Below are positions 42,647 to 51,656 of a stretch of 64,000 bases of DNA, piece by piece. The number at the start of each line of letters is the position of its first letter. The first letter of the stretch is position 1. The position numbers and the translations under genes are program-made. Location: NCBI RefSeq assembly GCF_900168295.1, contig NZ_FVZL01000001.1, positions 186,001-250,000 of the forward strand. Direction: 5' to 3'. The notes beneath the pieces were generated by a model, which saw only the letters and a program-made list of their open reading frames with translations, was not told the origin of the DNA and did no database searches. Origin of the DNA: Arthrobacter sp. P2b. Its GTDB lineage: Bacteria; Actinomycetota; Actinomycetes; Actinomycetales; Micrococcaceae.

Positions 42647-43258
42647 CTAGCGCGTCAGCTTGGCGGAGTCGTGCTCGAGGTCGCCGATGTGGCCGGGTGC
42701 GTTGGCAGCCAGGACGCGGGCCACGAAGGCCCCGTACTCGTCCATGTAGTGGCGCAGGAACTTGGCGGTCCCCTCGTCCTTGACCTCGCCGCCCTCACCG
42801 AAGACGTCGGCGTTGTAGTGGATGTAGGCTTCCGGAGCATTCAGCTGCGGGGCATCCAGGAAGCTGAGGACGCTGCGGAACGAGGACTGCATCACCGCGG
42901 TACCGATGCTGCCCACGGAGGCACCGATGATGCCGGTGGGCTTGCGGGCGAACGAGTTGCTTCCCCAGGGCCGGGAGCCCCAATCGATCGCGTTCTTGAG
43001 TGCGCCGGGGATGGACCGGTTGTACTCCGGGGACACGAACAGGATGCCGTCGGACCCCTCGATGGCCTCCTTGAGGGCGCGGCCCTCGGGCGGGAAGTCG
43101 GCGTCGTAGTCGTAGCTGTACAAGGGGAGGTCCTTGATGGGGATTTCCGTGAACTCCAGGTCCTCCGGAGCCAGTTTGATCAACGCCTGGGAGAGAACCC
43201 GGTTGATGGAGCCGGTAGCCAGGCTCCCCACGAAGTATCCGATCTTGAACGGTGCCAT
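42647..43258 (-). CDS. NADPH-dependent FMN reductase-like flavoprotein (203 aa)
   Basis: A flavodoxin-fold protein with the FMN phosphate loop GSLATGSINRVLSQAL and the conserved SPEYNRSIPGALKNAIDW. The family reduces quinones, azo dyes or chromate with NAD(P)H, and in the cell usually protects against redox stress. ATG at 43258 has GGAAGGAAA upstream. A tail of about 20 residues after the fold is unremarkable. It is divergent from a small acidic protein gene. Confidence 0.92.
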   Translation of the reverse strand: MAPFKIGYFVGSLATGSINRVLSQALIKLAPEDLEFTEIPIKDLPLYSYDYDADFPPEGRALKEAIEGSDGILFVSPEYNRSIPGALKNAIDWGSRPWGSNSFARKPTGIIGASVGSIGTAVMQSSFRSVLSFLDAPQLNAPEAYIHYNADVFGEGGEVKDEGTAKFLRHYMDEYGAFVARVLAANAPGHIGDLEHDSAKLTR

Positions 43259-43496
43259 GAGTGTTTCCTTCCACTGGCCGGTCACGCCGGCCGTCCATGT
43301 TCGTCTGGAAAAGGTGCCGCCGCTGTACCGACCAGCGGCGGCGGTTGGTGCTCAGTGCATCACCAGTCCAGCACAGAAGAACGGCCCCGGCCAGAGCGGA
43401 CGGAAGGTTCTTGACAGGCCCTTGCCGGAAGCGCTCAATGATCACTATCGCAGTCCCCACCATGTCCACCGCGTCCTCCGGAGGAGCAGAGCAGCC

Positions 43497-43652
43497 ATGA
43501 CCGAAAATCCACTGCAGGACCAGCGCGTCCATAACGAGGCCCCTGCCGAGGGCGATCCGGACGCCGACCCCACAGACATCCGGGTCCACACCCAGGATCC
43601 TGCCGAGGGTGCGGACGTGCCCGAGACTCCTGAAGCCAAGAAGAGCTCATAA
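43497..43652 (+). CDS. Short acidic, probably disordered protein (51 aa)
   Basis: ATG at 43497 follows GGAGGA at a longish distance. The product has many Asp, Glu and Pro residues (PLQDQRVHNEAPAEGDPDAD) and ends KKSS. It lacks hydrophobic segments. It is the second of three such proteins in this window; all are small, acidic and rich in the DP/AEG kind of motif. Nothing indicates its role. Confidence 0.6.
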   Translation: MTENPLQDQRVHNEAPAEGDPDADPTDIRVHTQDPAEGADVPETPEAKKSS

Positions 43653-43824
43653 AACCCTTCACCGGCTCACCCTAGCGGCACTGACCGGAACCTCACCTCG
43701 GAAGGCACCGCCGCCGTCGTCTTTCCCATGCTCTGGAAACCAGCGCCCCCAAAAGGTATGTTGGTAAGCATGCTGATGATTTTTACCGACTCATCAGTTC
43801 CCGGTGACAAGTAAAGGAGACGTT

Positions 43825-44754
43825 ATGAGCACGAAGGTGGAAAAACGCATTCTGGTGAACGTACCGGTGAGCACGGCCTATAACCAGTGGACCCAGTTCG
43901 AGGAGTTCCCGCATTTCATGGGCGGCGTCAAGAGCGTTACCCAGCTCAGTGACGACCGGCTGGAATGGGTTGCCGAAATCGGCGGCGTCCGCCGGCAGTG
44001 GGAAGCGAAGATCCTTGAGCAGGTACCGGACCGCAAGGTTGCCTGGGCAGCTACGGAAGGCGCCACGAACGCGGGCGTTGTCGAGTTCGAGGACATCGGC
44101 GGCGGCCAGACCTCCATCCAGCTGACGCTCGAGTACGAGCCCGAAGGACTTATTGAGAAGGTGGGCGACAAGCTCAACGTGGTGGACCGGCAGGCCGAAG
44201 CAGACCTGAAGCGGTTCAAGGAGTTCATTGAGGATGAAGGCTACGCCAGCGGCGCCTGGCGCGGCACCGTCAACCCCGGCGCCACCTTTGGCACGCCCGG
44301 CGTTGAGGATGCCGCGGCATCCCGCGGGGACTCCGGCAAGGCAGGCGTCTCGGGCAAGGTGGCAGCCGGGCTGGGCGTTGCCGCAGCAGCGGGCGCAGCA
44401 GCAGCCATGGCAGCCGGCGGCAACAAGGGCGAAACTGCGGCTGCGGACGAAACGGTAACTCCGGTGGCTCCCGGGGAGCCGGCCACCGTTACGCCGCTGA
44501 CCACCGACACCACCGTCACGGGCACCACAACAACCGGTACGACGGCGGCAGCCGGCTCCACCGGTTCGGTCGCCGACCTGGGTGATGACAGGATCGGGCA
44601 CGCCTTCGACCAGACCAACGGCCTGGTGGACACCACCGGCGAGTCCGACGAGACGCTGGAAGGCGAGAACCTCAGCGCCGGCGAGCGCCGCGAGCAGGAC
44701 CGCCGTCCCGACGGCGGGCTGCCGCCCGTGGGCGGCAACCTCGGCCAGCACTGA
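43825..44754 (+). CDS. SRPBCC-domain protein with a low-complexity tail (309 aa)
   Basis: Residues 1-145 form a SRPBCC (polyketide cyclase/START-like) domain typical of the small stress-associated type in actinobacteria (NVPVSTAYNQWTQFEEFPHF). Residues 175-270 are Ala/Gly/Thr-rich low complexity (AAAAGAAAAMAAGG, TTTGTTAAAGSTG), then an acidic tail. ATG at 43825 has AAAGGAG. The tail may be an envelope-associated spacer, or simply disordered. No signal peptide is seen. Confidence 0.85.
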   Translation: MSTKVEKRILVNVPVSTAYNQWTQFEEFPHFMGGVKSVTQLSDDRLEWVAEIGGVRRQWEAKILEQVPDRKVAWAATEGATNAGVVEFEDIGGGQTSIQLTLEYEPEGLIEKVGDKLNVVDRQAEADLKRFKEFIEDEGYASGAWRGTVNPGATFGTPGVEDAAASRGDSGKAGVSGKVAAGLGVAAAAGAAAAMAAGGNKGETAAADETVTPVAPGEPATVTPLTTDTTVTGTTTTGTTAAAGSTGSVADLGDDRIGHAFDQTNGLVDTTGESDETLEGENLSAGERREQDRRPDGGLPPVGGNLGQH

Positions 44755-44787
44755 CCGGCCTGAGCCGCGTTAGCCGTACAGCAAAAG

Positions 44788-44823
44788 CGCCGCCCGCCTC
44801 TTTCCCGAGGCGGGCGGCGTTTT
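44788..44823. terminator. Bidirectional Rho-independent terminator
   Basis: Bases 44788-44800 pair perfectly with 44807-44819 (13 bp, six-base loop), followed by TTTT at 44820-44823 and preceded by AAAA at 44783-44786. It serves both the SRPBCC gene and the PL11 lyase gene. Confidence 0.9.
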
Positions 44824-44839
44824 GCCGTTCCTGCTTTTT

Positions 44840-46834
44840 TTACTTGTCCGTGCCTGCGTAGGTCACGGACGGCATGGCCGGCGTTTCCATGCCCTCGCCG
44901 ATGAAGAAGCTCGGGTGGGGCGGCTGGTTGTACGCCACGTTCTCCCGGGCCACGGCGGTGCGGTACACCGGATCATGCATGAGGGTGCGGAGCCGGACCT
45001 CGGTGGGTGAGGTGCTGGTGTAGATCCGCAGTTCCGTGCTGTCCGACGACGGGAAGGCCAGTTCCTCGCGCCAGTCACCCAGCAGGTCCGCCTGAAGTGA
45101 GGGGTTGCCCTTGGTGTGGTTGTTGGTGCGGGCGCCGCTGGCAGTCAGCAGCCTGTCGCTGGACTCGGTTTCCCAGTTCCACTTGGAGATGGTGGGCACG
45201 CCCACGCCGGCAACGGCGTCGAAGTCGTGGTCCACAATTTCGCGGAGCAGGTCGCCATCCCACCAGGCCAGGAAGTTGGCGGCAGGAATCTTATCGGCAA
45301 TGAGTTCACCCTTGGCCGAACGCAGCTGGCCCACGGGCGAGTTCCAGGCGGCGTCGCCGCCCACTGCCCAGCCTTCAGCTCCGGCATGGCGGGGATCGAT
45401 GTCCCCGGCGGCGCCGCGGCCGGTGTCGCGGGTGGCCGGGATGCTCCAGAGCACCTCGCCGGTGGCCGAGTCGCGGAAGGTGGCGCCGCGGTTGCCGCTC
45501 TGGCTCATGCTTTCGTGCACGGCGAAGGTCTCCAGGCCGGGCCGGGAGGGGTCCAGGTCGCTGGTGTGGATGGCGTCGCCGTGGCCCAGCTTGGTGTTGT
45601 ACAGCGGGGCGCCGTTGTCGTCGATGGTCATGGAACCGAAAACGAACTCATCCTTGCCGTCCTGGTCAACGTCCGCCACGGAGAGGTTGTGGTTGCCCTG
45701 GCCCTTGTACTCGCTGCCTGCGGCGTCGGAGTCGAACGTCCAGCGCTTGACCAGCTTGCCGTCCACCAGGTCGTAGCTGACCAGGACGGTGCGGGTGTAG
45801 TAGCCGCGGCTGAACATCAGGGAGGGCTTCTCGCCGTCGAGGTAGGCCACGGCTGCGAGGAAGCGGTCCACGCGGTTGCCGTAGCCGTCGCCCCAGGCGG
45901 ACACGGTGCCGCGCGGCGGGTCGTAGGGAACGGTGTCCATGATGGTTCCGGTGGCGCCGTTGAAAACGGTGAGGTACTCGGGGCCGGACAGGATGTAGCC
46001 GCCGCTGTTGCGGTGGTCCGCCGCGGCGTCGCCGATGACGGTGCCCGCAGCGTCCTTGGTGCCGTCCGCGGTTTTGAAGGAGACCTCGGCTTTGCCGTCG
46101 CCGTCGAAGTCGTAGGCCAGCAGCTGCGTGTAGTGGGCGCCGGCGCGGATGTTGTGCCCGAGGTCGATGCGCCAGAGCTTCGTGCCGTCCATCTTGTAGG
46201 CGTCAACGTAGACGTTGCCCGTGTAGCCGGACTTCGAGTTGTCCTGCGCGTTGGACGGGTTCCAGAGCTGGATGATCTCGTAGCTGCCGTCGCCGTCCAG
46301 GTCCGCCGTGGTGGCGTCGTTGGCGGTGTAGGTGTACGGCTTTCCATCCTTGCTGACGCCGTCGGCCGGCTTGTCCAGCGTGATGGACAGGTAGTTCTGC
46401 GCCAGCGGCGTGAATTCGGCACTGAGCTTGTCCTGCCCGTTGCCGTTGCCCACGGTCTTGATGACGTACTTCGAGGCTGCGGTTCCTGCCGGGTCAACGT
46501 AGGTTGTGGTGTTGCGGATGGGCTCTTCGGTGAGCTGGACTCCGTCGCGGATCACGTGGAACCCGACGCTGTCCTGGTCCAGGCCCAACATGCGCCAGCC
46601 CAGGGAGACGCCCTGGTCCGTCAACACGGCTACCGGCGCCCGGTCCAGGTTCTCCACCTGGCGCTTAAGGTCGGCCTTGCCGGATGCAGCCGGAAGGCTG
46701 GGGTTTGCCTGGGCCAGGGGAACGCCGGTGAAGGCGAGCGCCGCCACGGTCAGGGAGGCGGCAGCGGCAAGGGGTGCGGCTTTCCAGGCCCTGCCGGCCC
46801 TGGATCGAAGGGAGCATTTCGAGGGATAAGGCAA
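44840..46834 (-). CDS. Secreted rhamnogalacturonan lyase, PL11 family (664 aa)
   Basis: A PL11 eight-bladed propeller with repeated calcium-binding blades (TTADLDGDGSYEIIQLWNPS, YDFDGDGKAEVSFKT, VADVDQDGKDEFVFGS). It carries the family stretches GVSLGWRMLGLDQDSV and TEVRLRTLMHDPVYRTAVA. It cleaves the rhamnogalacturonan-I backbone by beta-elimination. A signal peptide is present (LAAAASLTVAALAFTGVPLA). I place the start at TTG 46834, eight bases after AAAGGAG; the frame runs on to 46876 but has no ribosome site there. With the CE12 protein it forms a pectin RG-I pair. Confidence 0.93.
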   Translation of the reverse strand: MPYPSKCSLRSRAGRAWKAAPLAAAASLTVAALAFTGVPLAQANPSLPAASGKADLKRQVENLDRAPVAVLTDQGVSLGWRMLGLDQDSVGFHVIRDGVQLTEEPIRNTTTYVDPAGTAASKYVIKTVGNGNGQDKLSAEFTPLAQNYLSITLDKPADGVSKDGKPYTYTANDATTADLDGDGSYEIIQLWNPSNAQDNSKSGYTGNVYVDAYKMDGTKLWRIDLGHNIRAGAHYTQLLAYDFDGDGKAEVSFKTADGTKDAAGTVIGDAAADHRNSGGYILSGPEYLTVFNGATGTIMDTVPYDPPRGTVSAWGDGYGNRVDRFLAAVAYLDGEKPSLMFSRGYYTRTVLVSYDLVDGKLVKRWTFDSDAAGSEYKGQGNHNLSVADVDQDGKDEFVFGSMTIDDNGAPLYNTKLGHGDAIHTSDLDPSRPGLETFAVHESMSQSGNRGATFRDSATGEVLWSIPATRDTGRGAAGDIDPRHAGAEGWAVGGDAAWNSPVGQLRSAKGELIADKIPAANFLAWWDGDLLREIVDHDFDAVAGVGVPTISKWNWETESSDRLLTASGARTNNHTKGNPSLQADLLGDWREELAFPSSDSTELRIYTSTSPTEVRLRTLMHDPVYRTAVARENVAYNQPPHPSFFIGEGMETPAMPSVTYAGTDK

Positions 46835-46883
46835 AGAACATCTCCTTTGATGCGGCGGCAGCTGAGTCTGCCGCACGACAGTT

Positions 46884-46961
46884 TGGAACGTTTCACTGCG
46901 GGGCCCAGAGCCCCCTAGGTCTAATCTGCCGGGGAGGTCCAGGTGCGTGGAAAACGCTTTC
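46884..46961 (-). promoter_or_regulatory. Two LacI-operator-like palindromes before the PL11 gene
   Basis: TGGAACGTTTCA (46884-46895) and GAAAACGCTTTC (46950-46961) each have a central CG and one mismatch to perfect symmetry. These are typical of LacI-family operators, 66 bp apart, within 130 bases upstream of the lyase start. Which regulator binds them is unknown. Confidence 0.6.
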
Positions 46962-47061
46962 TGCCCTTTAGGTTTATCAGCGGCCCTTGTGCGGGGTCAA
47001 GGACTTTCCGGTACTAAATGGGAGAATTTGTTCTATTGCTGTTCATCTGCAGGACTGCGGC

Positions 47062-47544
47062 CTACTCCCGCCCAGCCGCCGCCTGCAGCAGCGGCAGGGT
47101 CCGGGTGGGCATCACTTCCACCAGCGACATGGCCGTGCTGGTGCGGACGACGCCGGCAATCGCCAGCATGCTGTTGGTGACCCTGTGCAGGTCGGCCGGG
47201 TCCTTCGCGGCCACCTTCGCGAGCAGGTCGGCGTCGCCCGTGGTGGCATGCATCTCGATGATTTCGGGGATGGTGCGCAGCGCCGCCACCGCCTCGTCAC
47301 TTGAGGACTGGCTGATCGAAATCGAGATGAATGCGATCAGCGGGAGGCCCAGCGCCTCGGTGCGGACCCGTTGGCTGAACGGGGCCAGGCTGCCGTCGCT
47401 GACCAGCCGCCGGAGCCGGGCATGGACGGTGTTGCGCGCCACGCCGAGTGTCCGCGACAGGGACAGGACCGTGGCCTGCGGATCCCGGTCAAGTGTGAGG
47501 AGGATCTCGGCATCAAGAGCATCAATGTGGTGCATACTGAGCAT
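47062..47544 (-). CDS. Lrp/AsnC-family transcriptional regulator (160 aa)
   Basis: The N-terminal HTH is of Lrp type (AEILLTLDRDPQATVLSLSR, then GVARNTVHARLRRLVSDGSL). The C-terminal RAM domain (IEMHATTGDADLLAKVAAKD) is the ligand-binding and oligomerisation part. It is divergent from an aminotransferase gene by 91 bases, which makes amino-acid-responsive control of that gene likely. ATG at 47544 has GAGGTGG upstream. Confidence 0.93.
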   Translation of the reverse strand: MLSMHHIDALDAEILLTLDRDPQATVLSLSRTLGVARNTVHARLRRLVSDGSLAPFSQRVRTEALGLPLIAFISISISQSSSDEAVAALRTIPEIIEMHATTGDADLLAKVAAKDPADLHRVTNSMLAIAGVVRTSTAMSLVEVMPTRTLPLLQAAAGRE

Positions 47545-47635
47545 TTTGCCACCTCAGTCCATCCGGAAGCCCGGATCTGTCCTGCCGGGAACGGCTGTGT
47601 TGCGCAGACTCCACCCCGTGTCACACGATGCCTGT

Positions 47636-48730
47636 ATGACCAGCACCCTCCCCGAAGCGGCAGCGCCCGGACTCCGCGCCGCCGTCGCCAGCCTTCCCGC
47701 GTATGTTGCCGGCAAGAGCGCAGAGTCGGCACTGACCGCTGCCCTGGCCTCGAACGAGAGCCATTTCGCTCCCCTGCCGTCCGTCGCCGACATCATCACG
47801 GCAGAGGCAGCCCGGATGCACCGCTACCCCAGCATGGGAGCAGTGGATGCCCGCGAAGCGATCGCCCGCCACCACTCGGTGTCAGCCGACGAAATTGCGG
47901 CGGGGCCGGGCAGCTCTGGGGTTCTGCAGCAGATCATCTCCGCGGTCTGTGACCACGGAGACGAGGTTGTTTTTGCGTGGCGGTCCTTCGAGGCCTACCC
48001 CATCCTGGTCACGGTGGCCGGCGCAGCGCCCGTCCCCGTACCGCTGCTGGACAACGAGCAGCACGACCTTGCCGCCATGGCCTCCGCCATCACGGACCGC
48101 ACCCGGCTGGTGATCCTCTGCTCCCCCAACAACCCCACGGGCGTGTCCATTGAAGCGGATGCGCTCGAGGAATTCCTGCGGGCCGTCCCGCCGCGAGTCC
48201 TGGTGGTCTTGGACGAGGCCTACATCGAATACCAGCGCGGGCCCGGCCTGGACTCCCTGGAGTTCTACCGGCGGTATCCCAACCTGTGCATCCTGCGGAC
48301 CTTCTCGAAGGCCTACGGCCTCGCCGGCCTGCGGATCGGCTATGCCATTGCCCGGCCTTCCGTGGCCGACGGCCTCCGCCGCACCGCCATCCCCTTCGGC
48401 GTCAACCGGATGGCAGCAGCCGCCGCCGTCGCATCACTGGCGGCCGGTGACGAGATTCTGGCCCGCACCAGCGCGGTGGCCGAGGAACGCACCCGTGTCA
48501 TCGCAGCGCTTCGCGGCTTCGGCTGGAACGTCCCGGACAGCCAAGCCAACTTCTACTGGCTCCGCGCCTCGGACGAGCTGCGGGAGCAGCTGCTGGGCGC
48601 GCTTGCCGCGGCGGACATCCTGGCCCGCGGCTACGCGGGCGACGGCCTCCGGATCACCCTGGCGGACAGGGAAACGAATGATCGGGTGCTTGCCGTCCTT
48701 GCGGACCGCGGGAGGTTTGCCGCCCAGTGA
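47636..48730 (+). CDS. Histidinol-phosphate aminotransferase-like PLP enzyme (364 aa)
   Basis: A class I/II PLP aminotransferase of the HisC type. The PLP lysine is in RTFSKAYGLAGLRIGYAIA, the aspartate that holds the pyridine nitrogen is in VVLDEAYIEYQ, and CSPNNPTGVSIE is the conserved loop. Since the usual his genes are not around it, it may be a broad aromatic aminotransferase. ATG at 47636 has no visible ribosome site; a leaderless start is possible. Its stop overlaps the next gene's start by four bases. Confidence 0.9.
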   Translation: MTSTLPEAAAPGLRAAVASLPAYVAGKSAESALTAALASNESHFAPLPSVADIITAEAARMHRYPSMGAVDAREAIARHHSVSADEIAAGPGSSGVLQQIISAVCDHGDEVVFAWRSFEAYPILVTVAGAAPVPVPLLDNEQHDLAAMASAITDRTRLVILCSPNNPTGVSIEADALEEFLRAVPPRVLVVLDEAYIEYQRGPGLDSLEFYRRYPNLCILRTFSKAYGLAGLRIGYAIARPSVADGLRRTAIPFGVNRMAAAAAVASLAAGDEILARTSAVAEERTRVIAALRGFGWNVPDSQANFYWLRASDELREQLLGALAAADILARGYAGDGLRITLADRETNDRVLAVLADRGRFAAQ

Positions 48731-49404
48731 GCACCTCGTTGACTGTAACCACCGCTGTCCCGGCCACGCCGGAAGAAGGAACGACGGCGGCACACGCCAC
48801 GCCGCCGTCGGCCGTCCGCCATTCCCTGGCTGAGGACGTCCTCGGCATCCTCACCGGCACGTTCGCTGCGTCGCTGGGCCTGTACCTGCTCAAATCCAGT
48901 GAAGCCGTCACCGGCGGGACCGCCGGCCTGGCCCTGCTGCTCAGCTACACCATTCCGCTGCCCTTCGGCGTCATCTTCATGGCGGTGAACCTGCCGTTCT
49001 TCGGCCTGGCGGTGTGGAAGAAGGGCTGGAACTTTGCGCTGCGCACCGGGGCCTCCGTTGCCCTGGTCTCCGTCATGGCCAGCATGCATCCGGCGGCGCT
49101 CGGCGCGCTGGACATCGATCCCGTGTATGGGGTGCTGGGCGGAAACCTGCTGGCCGGCGTCGGACTGCTGATCATCTTCCGGCACAAGTCCAGCCTGGGC
49201 GGGTTCAATATTCTGGCCCTGCTGCTGCAGGACAAACTGAAGTGGCGTGCCGGGTATGTGCAGATGGTGCTGGACGTGGCCATCGTGCTGGCCGCCCTGG
49301 CACTGGTGCCACCGCTGATGGTTTTGCTGTCCGCGGCCGGCGCCACCCTCCTGAACCTCATCGTCGCCCTGAACCACCGCCCCGGCCGCTACCTGGGAAG
49401 GTAG
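48727..49404 (+). CDS. YitT-family membrane protein (225 aa)
   Basis: Five or six hydrophobic segments with the family start LGILTGTFAASLGLYLLKSS and the conserved EAVTGGTAGLALLLSY. YitT proteins have no agreed function; a transport role is often suggested. The usual C-terminal DUF2179 domain is missing, so it is the short form. GTG at 48727 overlaps the aminotransferase stop (GTGA), so they are co-translated. Confidence 0.88.
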   Translation: MSTSLTVTTAVPATPEEGTTAAHATPPSAVRHSLAEDVLGILTGTFAASLGLYLLKSSEAVTGGTAGLALLLSYTIPLPFGVIFMAVNLPFFGLAVWKKGWNFALRTGASVALVSVMASMHPAALGALDIDPVYGVLGGNLLAGVGLLIIFRHKSSLGGFNILALLLQDKLKWRAGYVQMVLDVAIVLAALALVPPLMVLLSAAGATLLNLIVALNHRPGRYLGR

Positions 49405-49459
49405 CCGCCAGGCCGCCCCTTTATTCCCCGAAACGGCCAGAAATATCTTCGGAGGGGCC

Positions 49460-50116
49460 GTGGTTGCCGCCCACATGACAACAATCGGAATCATCGGTGC
49501 AGGACATATTGGAAGCCAAGTTGCCCGGAAGGCGGTGGAACTGGGCTACGACGTCGTCATCAGCAACTCCCGCGGGCCGGAGACACTGGCAGACCTCGTG
49601 GCCGAGCTCGGCGCCAAGGCCCGTGCCGCGACCCCGGCAGAAGCAGCGGCGGCCGGCGACTTCGCCGTGGTCACCGTCCCGCTGAAGAACTACAAGGACA
49701 TTCCGGTGGAGCCGCTGGCCGGCAAAATCGTGATCGACACCAACAATTACTACTGGGAGCGGGACGGCCGGATCCCCGCCCTGGACAACGGCGAAGCCAC
49801 CACGTCCGGGCTGCTTCAGGAACACCTGCCGGAGTCCAAGGTGGCCAAGGGCTTCAACCACATCATGGCTTCCGACATCACCACGGACGGGACTCCTACC
49901 GGAAGCGAGGACCGGCGTGCCCTGGCAACAGCCAGCGACTACCCGGAAGCCGCCGAACTGGTGACCCGCCTGTACGACGAGTTCGGCTTCGACACCGTGA
50001 ACATCGGCCTGCTGGAGGACAGCTGGCGGGTTGAGCGGGACCGCCCGGCCTATGTGGTGCGGCAAAACGCCCAGGAGCTCAAGGACAACCTGGCCATGGC
50101 AACGCGGACCGTCTAG
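49460..50116 (+). CDS. NADPH-dependent F420 reductase-like Rossmann protein (218 aa)
   Basis: The N-terminus reads TTIGIIGAGHIGSQVARKAV with a GxGxxG fold, and the next beta strand ends VVISNSRGPETL, which fits NADP binding. The family includes F420:NADP oxidoreductases. KNYKDIPVEPLAGKIVIDTN matches the loop after the fourth strand. GTG at 49460 has GGAGGGG four bases upstream; ATG at 49475 is a second candidate. A cytosolic oxidoreductase of unknown substrate is the safe call. Confidence 0.88.
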   Translation: MVAAHMTTIGIIGAGHIGSQVARKAVELGYDVVISNSRGPETLADLVAELGAKARAATPAEAAAAGDFAVVTVPLKNYKDIPVEPLAGKIVIDTNNYYWERDGRIPALDNGEATTSGLLQEHLPESKVAKGFNHIMASDITTDGTPTGSEDRRALATASDYPEAAELVTRLYDEFGFDTVNIGLLEDSWRVERDRPAYVVRQNAQELKDNLAMATRTV

Positions 50117-50134
50117 CGCTGTATCCGGACACGG

Positions 50135-50184
50135 AAACCGGCTGCCAGCAGCCCCGCGAACGCGCGTCTGCTGGCAGCCGGTTT
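50135..50184. terminator. Strong bidirectional hairpin terminator
   Basis: Bases 50135-50151 pair perfectly with 50168-50184 (17 bp, 16-base loop), between the F420-reductase-like gene and the convergent beta-propeller gene. Confidence 0.85.
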
Positions 50185-50193
50185 GTGTTGGAT

Positions 50194-51132
50194 CTAGCCC
50201 CAGGCCGGGACCAGGACCACCTCATGCGGGCTGGCCGGCCGGCCGAACTGGGCATTGACCGCGGCCAGGGTGTCCCCAAATCTGGCAACAGTTGTGGGGA
50301 CGTCGAAGTGCTTGCTGGTGATGACGTCCTTGACCGTGAAGGAGGACAGGTCATCGGCGAGCTCCAGCCGGCTGATCTGGTTGGACATGTTCTGGACTGC
50401 CCATACCGTGTGGCGCTTCACCAGGATCCCGTCCACGAACTGGAGGTTCGGTCCCTTGATCCTGTTGCTTTCCCCGCTCCTTGAATGCACTGTGTAGAGG
50501 GCCTGGTTCTTGCTGTGGGCAACGATCAGCACCCGGCCGTCCCTGGCCGACGCAATGCCATTCATGCCGAAGTCAGCGGCTGCCAGGGCTGCTCCTGCCT
50601 CGCCCAGCACAGTCAGCGTCCTGACATTCTTGCGTACCTCACCCCAGCGGCTGACCTTGACCAGGTACAACTCGTTGTACTTGGAGTTGGTGAACCAGGC
50701 GCCGTCGTCCGTGAGCGTCACATCATTGATGAACGCCCCTTCCTTCGTGGACAGGGTGAGCTCGGCGACCGTTGCCTTGGTTTCGGTGTTGTAGACGAAC
50801 GCCTTGCCCGTCATACCACCGGCTACAAACAGCAGATCGTTCCTGGTGTCCGCCTTCATGCCGACGGCCATCCTGCCAGCCGGCACGTCAATGAAGCGCT
50901 TGGCCTTCCTGTCACCAAGGTCGCCGCGGAAAATATCGCCGCTCATCAGCTCCCCGGCGTAAAAAGTTGTTCCCTCGCCGGCCGCGATGCCCTCGGCGGA
51001 GGTGGCGCCGTCGAGCACAATGACGTTGTCCCGGGACGGCGGTGAGGCTGTTGCCGGCAGTGCGGTGGGCAACAGCAAAGCTAGAAGAGCGATGAATCCG
51101 ACCGCGGTACGGCGCTGTACGTTTCGGCGCAT
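50194..51132 (-). CDS. Secreted beta-propeller protein (SMP-30/superoxide-dismutase-like, 312 aa)
   Basis: A signal peptide is visible ([20 protein letters not shown]). The mature part is a six-bladed propeller (GINDV-type blade: EGAFINDVTLTDDGAWFTNS; DFGMNGIASARDGRVLIVAH). SMP-30-like lactonase or an uncharacterised propeller are both possible. The metal-ligand residues are only partly visible. ATG at 51132 has AAGGAAG upstream. It is divergent from a small lipoprotein gene. Confidence 0.8.
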   Translation of the reverse strand: MRRNVQRRTAVGFIALLALLLPTALPATASPPSRDNVIVLDGATSAEGIAAGEGTTFYAGELMSGDIFRGDLGDRKAKRFIDVPAGRMAVGMKADTRNDLLFVAGGMTGKAFVYNTETKATVAELTLSTKEGAFINDVTLTDDGAWFTNSKYNELYLVKVSRWGEVRKNVRTLTVLGEAGAALAAADFGMNGIASARDGRVLIVAHSKNQALYTVHSRSGESNRIKGPNLQFVDGILVKRHTVWAVQNMSNQISRLELADDLSSFTVKDVITSKHFDVPTTVARFGDTLAAVNAQFGRPASPHEVVLVPAWG

Positions 51133-51283
51133 GATGCTTCCTTGATTGGCGGATGCGCGGGGCCGATCTGCGGCAGCTCCGCACGATGGTGCTGCCAGTT
51201 TAAGACTGCCGGATAGGCCCGCCAAGGCATCAAAGCCCCCCTTCTGCTTACAATCGAAACCTCAATCGACTACTGAGGGACCC

Positions 51284-51622
51284 ATGAAGAAATTCGCCAC
51301 AGCCCTGTTCGCCGCCGGCCTCGTTGTCTCCGCCACGGCCTGCTCCGCCTCCAACCAACTGTCCACCGCTGAAACCTGCGAGCGGATCCAGTCCGTTGTG
51401 TCGAACCCCGCCAACAACGCCGGCAAGACAGGCATGAACCGCCTCGCCAACCAGATCCGCCCCATCCACGCGGTGGCATCGGACGATCTCAAGCCCGCAC
51501 TGGAGTCCATCCTCGAATACACGGACGAGCAGGCCAAGGAGACGCCGGACGAGGCCAAGCTCGCCGAACTCCAGGCAGGCTACGAGCAGGCCGGCAGCAC
51601 GTACAGCCAGTTCTGCAGCTAA
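51284..51622 (+). CDS. Small lipoprotein (112 aa)
   Basis: A lipobox (VVSATAC, with cysteine at residue 20) after a KKFATALFAAG signal marks it as a membrane-anchored lipoprotein. The 90-residue mature part is helical (STAETCERIQSVVSNPANNA) and has two further cysteines, one at the very end. I do not recognise a family. ATG at 51284 has GAGGGA upstream. Confidence 0.75.
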   Translation: MKKFATALFAAGLVVSATACSASNQLSTAETCERIQSVVSNPANNAGKTGMNRLANQIRPIHAVASDDLKPALESILEYTDEQAKETPDEAKLAELQAGYEQAGSTYSQFCS

Positions 51623-51656
51623 GTATTTCTTCGCTGACCGGACCCGGCCGCCTGGA

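Noticed and set aside
45116..46918. 600-codon open frame on the + strand across the PL11 gene
   Set aside because: Gly/Val/Ala-rich shadow of the lyase on the other strand. The PL11 frame has a signal peptide, calcium-binding blades and family motifs.
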